Positions 1-5,321 of a DNA stretch of 5,435 nucleotides are shown piece by piece (position 1 is the stretch's first letter; every line of letters starts with the position of its first letter). The notes below the pieces were generated by a model. That model had not been told where the DNA came from and did not search any database. It saw only the letters and a program-made list of their open reading frames with translations. This stretch comes from a bacterium (GTDB lineage: Bacteria > Hydrogenedentota > Hydrogenedentia > Hydrogenedentiales > SLHB01): positions 1-5,435 of the forward strand of contig JAAEQP010001759.1 in the NCBI GenBank assembly GCA_024231375.1, written 5' to 3'. The translations under genes were made by a program, and so were the position numbers.

Positions 1-1
1 G

Positions 2-778
2 CCCTTCACCGCTCCCAAGAAGTACTGGGACCTCTACAACCGTGACGAGATCCCCTTGGCCGATCACAAGGATCCGCCCGCCAACGTCGACCTCGCCCTG
101 AGCCTGCATCGCAACGGCGAGATGACGGGACGCTACGCCGCCCTCAAGGACCCCGCCGACGCCACCGACGACGAGGCCCGTCAGCTTCGCCACGGCTACT
201 TCGCATGCGTCAGCTATGTGGACGCCCAAATCGGACGCGTTCTCGGCGAGTTGGACCGGCTTGGGCTCCGCGACAACACCATCGTCGTCGTGTGGGGCGA
301 CCACGGGTGGCATCTTGGCGATCTGCATGTGTGGGGGAAACACACGGCCTACGAATTCTCCCTGCGAAGTGCCCTGCTCATGCGCGCCCCCGGCGTGACG
401 CAACCCGGCTCCCATGCCGCCGGTCTCGTTGAATCGCTGGACCTCTATCCCACGTTGGCGGATTGCTGCGGTCTGGACGCGCCCAAAGGACTCGACGGAT
501 GCAGCGTAGCCCCCGTGCTGCGCAACCCCGACCACCCCGGAAAGGACGGCGCCTTCGGCTACTGGCGGAAGGGACCGCACAAAGCTGTCTCCCTACGTAC
601 CGCGCGCTACCGCGTGGTTGAATGGGTGGATGGCAAAGGCAAGACGGCCCAGGTCGAACTCTACGACCACGAAAACGACCCCGACGAGACCCGCAACATC
701 GCGGACGAACAGCCCGGCGTGACGGAGAAGCTTCTCAAGCAACTGCGCGCGGAATCGCCGCGGCTTGCGAAGGCGTAG
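2..778 (+). CDS. Sulfatase, iduronate-2-sulfatase-like, C-terminal part (5' truncated by window edge)
   Basis: The open frame runs from base 2 with no start codon in the window, so this is the last 258 residues of a longer gene. The first visible residues, PFTAPKKYWDLYNRDEIPLA, are the typical mid-protein segment of iduronate-2-sulfatase-like type I sulfatases, so the TTG at 56 is an internal Leu codon and not a start. GDHGWHLGD (bases 296-322) carries the Asp-His pair that in this family belongs to the metal site, and WGKH (about 335-346) supplies the Lys expected to contact the sulfate. A C-terminal subdomain with ELYDHENDPDETRNIAD follows, typical of family ends. The formylglycine motif (CxPxR) would lie upstream and cannot be checked. 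Family knowledge: these enzymes hydrolyse sulfate esters on sugars and are usually exported. The substrate cannot be deduced; choline- or other S1-family sulfatase activities remain possible. The stop is TAG at 776-778. The gene converges on the DUF4838 gene, suggesting a shared glycan-degradation role. Confidence 0.95.
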   Translation, partial: PFTAPKKYWDLYNRDEIPLADHKDPPANVDLALSLHRNGEMTGRYAALKDPADATDDEARQLRHGYFACVSYVDAQIGRVLGELDRLGLRDNTIVVVWGDHGWHLGDLHVWGKHTAYEFSLRSALLMRAPGVTQPGSHAAGLVESLDLYPTLADCCGLDAPKGLDGCSVAPVLRNPDHPGKDGAFGYWRKGPHKAVSLRTARYRVVEWVDGKGKTAQVELYDHENDPDETRNIADEQPGVTEKLLKQLRAESPRLAKA

Positions 779-811
779 CGCAGCAGCGCGCCGCCACTCC
801 TCCGCCCGTCC

Positions 812-3316
812 CTACCGCGACTTCCGGTAATCCGCTGCCTCAATGCCCGTGAGGAACTGAATACACTGCTCGAAGGTGGCTGACCCGCCGGGCTGGGCAT
901 CCCAAGGCTTTGAGAACAGCTCATGGGTCTGGCGTCCGTTCGCCCACCCCGCACGCGTCTTCACCACATGGGCCGGGTTGAAGGTGAACACTGCCGCCCG
1001 TTCCAGCGGCTTGTTGACGAAGGCCCATTCGCCCTGCGGCACGTCCTGCCCTTCGCGCACAACCTCGCCCTGTTCGCCTTCCGTCACCTCGCCGCGGTAC
1101 CCGTTTGCCGTGAGTTCGATCAACAGCCGGTCAAGTGTCTCGTCCACGCGGAAGTCTGGTCGCGTCCACATGGACACGGTCTGTGCAGACTCCGCGTCGT
1201 TGCGCACGGTCGTCCGGATGGTCAGTTCATTGCCCGCATCGGCAAGGATGACTTGTCTCGTGATGTGCAGGCCGTTGTCCAGCGCGGCAGTCAAGGTCGC
1301 GGTGTTGCCTACAACGGATGCCTCGTGCACCTCACGTCCGCCCTTCATAGCACCCTCGGGCCCAATCCACTCCTCGTACCCCGGGTTGAGATGGTCGAAG
1401 TACGACACGTCTGTCATCCAATTGGCGTCAGCGTCTTGAGTGAACACGCCAACGATGCGGCCACCGCCCTCGGGCGCAATCTCCACGCGCATCGTGCCGT
1501 TGTCCAGCGTGACCACCGGCCACGACGGCCTGGGGTTCCGCACGCCGGCCAGCCACTTGTCCACGTCGTTCCATTCGTTCACCTGGGTGATGCCGATCTC
1601 GCGCAAGGCCGTCACGAACGCGTCCATCCGCGCCGACGTGTCCTCCGACAACACCGCCGTGTACGCGCCGTCCGTCACGCCGTACCGGTCGTCTCCGTGG
1701 AACAGGCCCACGTAGTCGATAGGGAGCCGTGCTTTGCGCACGCGCGCCGCCAAGGCGGCGTCGCCGGCCACGGCCGCTGCCGCCGCGTCGAACCAGGCAT
1801 TGGCTTTCTCGAGGAACTCGCCCCTGAAGAACGCGCCCGTCGGCCGGTACCCCAACCCGATGTGATGCTGACCGCCGCCGGCACGGTCGTGGATGTAGTC
1901 GAGGTACTCGCGGAGCGGCGTCGCAGCCGCGCCGTAGTAGGCACTCAGGAACGCGTCCAGTTCCGTGTCGAAATCCAGGTCCGGATTCCACAGGAACCGC
2001 GCCAGGAGGTAGTTCCGCAAATCGGCCAGTTCGCCGCCACCCGTGCCGTTGTAGTTGCCCTGCTCAAACAACCCCTTCACGCCATGGTCGATGAAGAACC
2101 GGATGTTCGGTTGGATTGACCGCAGGTTCGGGAAGGGTTGCACGTAGTGCGAGAAATTCGTGGTGTAATCCCAGATGAACAGGCTGTCGGTTTTCTGATT
2201 CCACGCCTTGATGTCGGCTACGAACGTGTCGTTCACCTCGCTAGTGCCGCTGTCCAAAGGTTCCGAGAAGGAGCATTCGATGCTGCATAGGCGGATGGCC
2301 ACGTTGTCGCGCGGCACGAGGGTCTTGGGCGCTTTGCGCGTGTATTGATAAGCCAACGTGCCGATATACCGGTTCGGAAACTCCTCTTTCACCGCGTCGG
2401 CCACCTGGTTCACGAACCAGATGACGGGTCCCGCCTCGGACTCTTCCTCGCGTGCAATCTTCTGGCACGCTTCGCATTGGCAAGGCTTGCGCCAATCGTT
2501 CTGCGAGATGCTGACCACCATGGCGTAGGGGTCTTCACGGAACCGCTGCCTGGCCCACTCGATGGCCAGATTCAGCACATCCGGATTGGTCAAACACAAT
2601 TGGGTCCGATCCGTGGACCGTTCCCCGTCAATCAGCGAGAAGTACTCGGGATGGTCATTGAAATACGTTTCGGGCGGGCAGAACGAGTTGAAGGTATGCA
2701 CTGCGTGGTAGTAGAAACAGCCTCCGTGCGCTTCGTCCAGCCGGATGATCCACGACGCGTTCATGCGGTTGCGCAGGTTCCACAGCGGGTCCTTCGCCTC
2801 TATCCAGAAGGTTTCCCGATACATCAACTCGGGCGCCACCGTCTCGTCGATGATGGGCAGTTCCAGCGACCGTTGCTCGGGCACCTCCGCCACGTCCGGC
2901 GTGAACCAACGGCAACCCAGATGGTCGGCCAGCAGTCCGTACACGCCGTAGGCCGTACCCCGCACCGGTCCTCCCACAATCACCAGACGGTCGCCTGCTG
3001 TCTGGATGACATACCCCTCATCGCCCAAGGCGTCCCAATCCGGCGTCACCCCGAGATCGCTCAAACCCCGGCAGGCGCCCACCACAATGGCCTTCGGGGG
3101 CAGCGGCGCCGCGTCTGTCCGAATGTCGAACGTCGCACCCGTGATCTGCTGCAAATGGGCCTGCAAATCGTTCGTGGCCGTCACCACCACCGGCGTACAC
3201 GCCTCGGGCCGCACAATCACGTATTCCGTCGCCCCGTCCTTGGCCAGTGTCATGGCATGTCCTCCCGCGCAGATCGTCAATGCCGCCAAGGCTGCCGCTA
3301 CTGTGGTCAATCTCAT
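812..3316 (-). CDS. Exported DUF4838 protein with GH67-N-like domain (putative glycan-active enzyme)
   Basis: 834 residues. I chose the ATG at 3316 because it begins a classic signal peptide (MRLTTVAAALAALTICAGGHA, probable cleavage after Ala21) and follows a GAGGGG ribosome site. The open frame continues upstream to 3790, but there it overlaps the preceding gene in another frame. Residues about 30-150 resemble the alpha-glucuronidase N-terminal (GH67-N) domain: a helix with NDLQAHLQQITG, then GYVIQT and the GTAYGVYGLLADHLGCRWFTPD segment. Residues about 165-480 look like DUF4838, with HTFNSFCPP, HPEYFSLIDGER, LCLTNPDV, SQNDW (271-275) followed by C279, C281 and C284, FEQGNYNG and LRNYLLARFLWNPDLD. 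Residues about 598-825 are beta-rich (LDNGTMRVEIAPEGGGRI) and resemble a carbohydrate-binding or mutarotase-like sandwich. The protein is probably periplasmic or extracellular and acts on a polysaccharide. The reaction and catalytic residues of DUF4838 are not something I can assign. Cys16 is not in a proper lipobox (LTIC), so a lipoprotein is less likely. It is the second gene of an operon. Confidence 0.92.
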   Translation of the reverse strand: MRLTTVAAALAALTICAGGHAMTLAKDGATEYVIVRPEACTPVVVTATNDLQAHLQQITGATFDIRTDAAPLPPKAIVVGACRGLSDLGVTPDWDALGDEGYVIQTAGDRLVIVGGPVRGTAYGVYGLLADHLGCRWFTPDVAEVPEQRSLELPIIDETVAPELMYRETFWIEAKDPLWNLRNRMNASWIIRLDEAHGGCFYYHAVHTFNSFCPPETYFNDHPEYFSLIDGERSTDRTQLCLTNPDVLNLAIEWARQRFREDPYAMVVSISQNDWRKPCQCEACQKIAREEESEAGPVIWFVNQVADAVKEEFPNRYIGTLAYQYTRKAPKTLVPRDNVAIRLCSIECSFSEPLDSGTSEVNDTFVADIKAWNQKTDSLFIWDYTTNFSHYVQPFPNLRSIQPNIRFFIDHGVKGLFEQGNYNGTGGGELADLRNYLLARFLWNPDLDFDTELDAFLSAYYGAAATPLREYLDYIHDRAGGGQHHIGLGYRPTGAFFRGEFLEKANAWFDAAAAAVAGDAALAARVRKARLPIDYVGLFHGDDRYGVTDGAYTAVLSEDTSARMDAFVTALREIGITQVNEWNDVDKWLAGVRNPRPSWPVVTLDNGTMRVEIAPEGGGRIVGVFTQDADANWMTDVSYFDHLNPGYEEWIGPEGAMKGGREVHEASVVGNTATLTAALDNGLHITRQVILADAGNELTIRTTVRNDAESAQTVSMWTRPDFRVDETLDRLLIELTANGYRGEVTEGEQGEVVREGQDVPQGEWAFVNKPLERAAVFTFNPAHVVKTRAGWANGRQTHELFSKPWDAQPGGSATFEQCIQFLTGIEAADYRKSR

Positions 3317-3326
3317 GAATCCGCAT

Positions 3327-3332
3327 CCCCTC
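3327..3332 (-). promoter_or_regulatory. Ribosome binding site of the DUF4838 gene
   Basis: GAGGGG on the minus strand lies 10 nt upstream of the ATG at 3316, entirely within the 17-nt gap after the TAG stop of the preceding gene. It supports the signal-peptide start rather than the upstream extension of the same frame. The spacing is slightly longer than ideal. Confidence 0.65.
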
Positions 3333-3333
3333 A

Positions 3334-4914
3334 CTAGGGCGTGAGCGCCCGTGCAATCGTCTTCAAACACTCCACATAATCCGCCTCGGGACGCAGGAGT
3401 TCCGTACACAGCGCCTCCACGTCCTTCTGCCCCAGCAACTCGGCGCCCACCGCCTTGCGATGCCGTTCGTCCCCCCGGAACGCCCAAAGGATCTCGGCCG
3501 CATACGGCGGCTTGCAGATTTCCTTGCGCGGCTTGCCCCGCATGACCTGCGTCAACGCCTTGCCGCACCGGTCCGCCGATGTGCCCGCGAGCCCCGCGTT
3601 CGTCTGGGGCAGGTCGTGGGCCAGGTTCATCGCCTGGGCTTGCGACAGCCGCGGCAACAACCACGATTCCAATTCCTCTTCCAGGATTCCCGGCAACAGG
3701 ATCTCTGCCGGAGGCGCTGCGCCGCCACTCTTCAGCAGACGCAGCATCTGCTTGGACCGCTCCGTGAAGACCTCGAAGCCCGGCACCCACGCGTCCAACG
3801 TCTTCCCGACGGCGTCGGGGAGCGTCGCCGTCAACGTAATGCCGCTGCCTTCCTGGGCCCCCTCAAACGACCCGCCGTGTACGTCGACGATGGCCCGCTC
3901 CATCGAATCCAACCGGCACGAGGGACGCCACTCGCATTGGGTCCCGCCGATGGTCGCCACGATTCCCACGGCCCGTTCCGCCACGTCGTAGTCGATCAAT
4001 GTCGATAATACGCCGCCCCGATCAAGGGTCTCCCGCGCATAGGTGGCCGCGTTCCGGAAGACCGACTGCACCCGTCGACGAAGCATCGCAATCGGCGGCA
4101 TCCCTGCGTCGCAGTACACTTCAAGCGTAATGCCACGTTCACGCAGCGTTTCGCGGCATTCTTCCGTCACTTCATTGACCGCGGCCGTCAAGTCAGCAGG
4201 TTCCACGCGGCCCGGCTCGTCGGTCACGCGCAACGCGTCCGCCACGGCCCGAGAAGCCTCCTTCACCGAGTCCTGGTCGCCCTCATCGGCCAAGGCCAGC
4301 CGCAAGCGCTGTTCCGCCTCGCGCACCGGGTCGAGGATGCTGTCCAGTCCGCCCATCGATTCCTGCACTTCGCGAATACCCGCGAGACGCAGGCTCAATC
4401 CCACCGACGTGCGGTCGATTCGCCCGCCCCGCGTTGCCGCCGTCCACCGTTCGCAGAGCATGTCCATACTTATCTCGACGCATCCGCCCAATCGCAGCGG
4501 GTTATCGAACCGTCCGGGACCGTCGAAACTCATCTCGATCCGCGGCACCTCGTCTTCCTCGTACAACGCGATGTCGAGTTGGGCATCGGCCTCGAACCGG
4601 GCCGTATCGGCCAAGGCCAGAAGGCACCCCATCACCTGCTCCGGATCGCCGGGAACGTTCGATACGGGGTCCAGTTCCAGCGTTCGCCGCTCCGCCTCCA
4701 GTTCGCGGGCGTGTCCCTGGAGCAGCGCGGAAGCGTCGTACATGGTGAGTGTCGGTTCCCGGTGGATGTCCAGAAACCGGCGCGCGGCCTTCAGCACGTC
4801 GTGCGCTCGCGCACACGCGTCCGCATCGCCCTCCTGCGCCTTGGCAAGCCCCCGTTGGGCGAGGCACAAGGCGGGTTCCACTTCGTCCTGAATGATTTCG
4901 CACAGTGTTCGCAT
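3334..4914 (-). CDS. Tandem degenerate histidine-kinase-like protein with unknown C-terminal domain
   Basis: 526 residues with no signal peptide or membrane segment, so probably cytoplasmic. The ATG at 4914 is the first start after a good promoter; only a weak GGA precedes it. Two kinase-like repeats can be read. Module 1 (about 1-175): a helical dimerisation-like part (ARRFLDIHREPTLTMYDASALLQ), then an ATPase-like part with PEQVMGCLLALADTA where the N-box Asn is expected, DGPG (131-134) like a G1 box, and a short GGRIDRTSVGLSLRLA end. Module 2 (about 180-367): PADLTAAVNEVTEECRETL, LRRRVQSVFRNAATYA with N-box-like Asn288, and IVDVHGGSFEGAQEGSG then LTATLP, which matches the usual end of a kinase ATPase domain. 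Gln9 sits where the phosphoacceptor His would be in module 1, and there is no His at all between residues 68 and 346. The nucleotide lids appear lost. Residues 370-526 are mostly helical and I do not recognise them. The gene is transcribed first, with the DUF4838 gene 17 bp downstream. A scaffold or ligand-sensing pseudokinase is possible; the HK relation is read by eye and unverified. Confidence 0.85.
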   Translation of the reverse strand: MRTLCEIIQDEVEPALCLAQRGLAKAQEGDADACARAHDVLKAARRFLDIHREPTLTMYDASALLQGHARELEAERRTLELDPVSNVPGDPEQVMGCLLALADTARFEADAQLDIALYEEDEVPRIEMSFDGPGRFDNPLRLGGCVEISMDMLCERWTAATRGGRIDRTSVGLSLRLAGIREVQESMGGLDSILDPVREAEQRLRLALADEGDQDSVKEASRAVADALRVTDEPGRVEPADLTAAVNEVTEECRETLRERGITLEVYCDAGMPPIAMLRRRVQSVFRNAATYARETLDRGGVLSTLIDYDVAERAVGIVATIGGTQCEWRPSCRLDSMERAIVDVHGGSFEGAQEGSGITLTATLPDAVGKTLDAWVPGFEVFTERSKQMLRLLKSGGAAPPAEILLPGILEEELESWLLPRLSQAQAMNLAHDLPQTNAGLAGTSADRCGKALTQVMRGKPRKEICKPPYAAEILWAFRGDERHRKAVGAELLGQKDVEALCTELLRPEADYVECLKTIARALTP

Positions 4915-4941
4915 AGAGATTCCGGCCCGTAAGTAGCTGGC

Positions 4942-4970
4942 AGTCTATCCAACAGCCGGACCGGCGTCAA
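4942..4970 (-). promoter_or_regulatory. Sigma70-like promoter for the kinase-like/DUF4838 operon
   Basis: Minus strand: TTGACG at 4965-4970 (five of six matches to TTGACA), an exact 17-bp spacer, and TAGACT at 4942-4947 (four of six matches to TATAAT). Transcription would start near 4935, giving a leader of about 20 nt before the ATG at 4914. The position, orientation and spacing all fit the downstream gene. No experimental support; a chance match in a GC-rich region is less likely given the exact spacing. Confidence 0.6.
4955..4965. promoter_or_regulatory. Dyad GCCGG-A-CCGGC inside the promoter spacer (possible operator)
   Basis: Perfect 5-bp arms around one central base. The dyad occupies the -35 proximal half of the spacer and touches the last base of the -35 box, so a protein bound there would cover the promoter. 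The single central base makes a hairpin impossible, so a DNA-binding site is the more natural reading. Short GC-rich dyads also occur by chance at this base composition. Confidence 0.35.
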
Positions 4971-5013
4971 CCAGATAACGGAACGTCCCCCGTGCGCGCG
5001 AGGCCCGTCGCCG

Positions 5014-5065
5014 GTAGGGTCGCGCTCCGTCGCGACCGTCTTGGCCTGCACTGCGGCCACCCTAC
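5014..5065. repeat. Nested inverted repeat able to form a three-way junction
   Basis: Outer arms GTAGGGT (5014-5020) and ACCCTAC (5059-5065) are perfectly complementary (7 bp). Between them lie CGCG-6 nt-CGCG (5021-5034) and GGCC-8 nt-GGCC (5043-5058), so the single strand could fold into a closing stem with two inner hairpins. The first inner hairpin can instead extend to 7 bp as GGTCGCG (5018-5024) with CGCGACC (5031-5037), which competes with the closing stem. Confidence 0.55.
5018..5037. repeat. Perfect inverted repeat, 7-bp stem, 6-nt loop
   Basis: GGTCGCG at 5018-5024 pairs with CGCGACC at 5031-5037 around the loop CTCCGT. There is no T run after it on either strand. It is the first hairpin of the cluster and partly competes with the larger nested fold that encloses it. 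Confidence 0.65.
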
Positions 5066-5087
5066 GAAGAGGCGATCACGTGGTGGC

Positions 5088-5104
5088 GGCGCGCTATGCG
5101 CGCC
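5088..5104. repeat. Perfect inverted repeat, 7-bp stem, TAT loop
   Basis: GGCGCGC at 5088-5094 pairs with GCGCGCC at 5098-5104. Only one base separates it from the next hairpin, so the two could stack. Confidence 0.65.
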
Positions 5105-5105
5105 C

Positions 5106-5125
5106 GGCTCTGCGCCAGCAGAGCC
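5106..5125. repeat. Perfect inverted repeat, 8-bp stem, GCCA loop
   Basis: GGCTCTGC at 5106-5113 pairs with GCAGAGCC at 5118-5125. The stem is of mixed base composition, so it is harder to explain as a GC-alphabet coincidence than the neighbouring GCGC-rich stem. No T run follows. Confidence 0.7.
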
Positions 5126-5203
5126 CAACCCCGTCTCCACGCGCTCATCAGGATGACTTCGCGAAAGGAGTGATCGTGGTAGGAGCATGCTTCCGAGGTG
5201 TGG

Positions 5204-5223
5204 GACCGGCGCCCTCGCCGGTC
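5204..5223. repeat. Perfect inverted repeat, 8-bp stem, CCCT loop
   Basis: GACCGGCG at 5204-5211 pairs with CGCCGGTC at 5216-5223. It is preceded by GTGGG, similar to the GTAGG that precedes the hairpin at 5018 and the palindrome at 5184-5191 (AGCATGCT). Confidence 0.7.
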
Positions 5224-5251
5224 ATCTCCCCTCTTGTTGGCCGAAAGCCGA

Positions 5252-5264
5252 CCGCTGATAGCGG
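5252..5264. repeat. Short inverted repeat, 5-bp stem, GAT loop
   Basis: CCGCT at 5252-5256 pairs with AGCGG at 5260-5264. A weaker 3-bp hairpin, GGC-CGAAA-GCC (5239-5249), lies just upstream. On its own it would be weak evidence; it is listed because it continues the cluster. Confidence 0.4.
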
Positions 5265-5280
5265 AAAGTCTCTGTTCGTA

Positions 5281-5321
5281 GCGCGGCCTTCAGCCTGTTC
5301 CTCTGGTCGTGCCAGCCGCGC
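5281..5321. repeat. Inverted repeat, 7-bp stem enclosing 27 nt
   Basis: GCGCGGC at 5281-5287 pairs with GCCGCGC at 5315-5321. The right arm overlaps a 10-bp palindrome, CCGCGCGCGG (5316-5325), and the octamer GCGCGGCC occurs directly at both 5281 and 5320. Because the stem is made only of G and C, chance is a real alternative. Confidence 0.4.

Noticed and set aside
772..811. Possible bidirectional terminator between the convergent genes
   Set aside because: Only a 4-bp stem (GCGC-AGCA-GCGC) can be drawn, and there is no T run on either strand.
923..2119. 398-residue open frame on the + strand opposite the DUF4838 gene
   Set aside because: It is rich in Arg, His, Val and Pro with no recognisable motif, lies wholly antisense to a gene with clear domains, and is the usual by-product of GC-rich codon use.
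3254..3316. Lipoprotein signal for the DUF4838 protein
   Set aside because: Cys16 is preceded by L-T-I, and Ile at -1 does not fit a lipobox, which needs Gly, Ala or Ser there; a standard cleavage after Ala21 fits better.
2345..3337. 330-residue open frame on the + strand opposite the 5' part of the DUF4838 gene
   Set aside because: It shows the same antisense pattern, with His/Arg/Pro-rich sequence, no ribosome site and no domain.
3317..3790. N-terminal extension of the DUF4838 frame by 158 residues
   Set aside because: The extension overlaps the 3' part of the kinase-like gene in another frame, its translation is Gly/Ala/Arg-rich without domain character, and the internal ATG at 3316 has both a signal peptide and a ribosome site.
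4043..4891. 282-residue Ser/Arg-rich open frame on the + strand
   Set aside because: It is a mirror of the kinase-like gene; the composition (Ser, Arg, Pro, Ala) is that of a reverse-strand shadow and no motif is present.
4967..5188. 73-residue open frame on the - strand upstream of the promoter
   Set aside because: It is Arg/Pro/Leu-rich, overlaps the -35 element and several palindromes, and has no convincing ribosome site or family resemblance.
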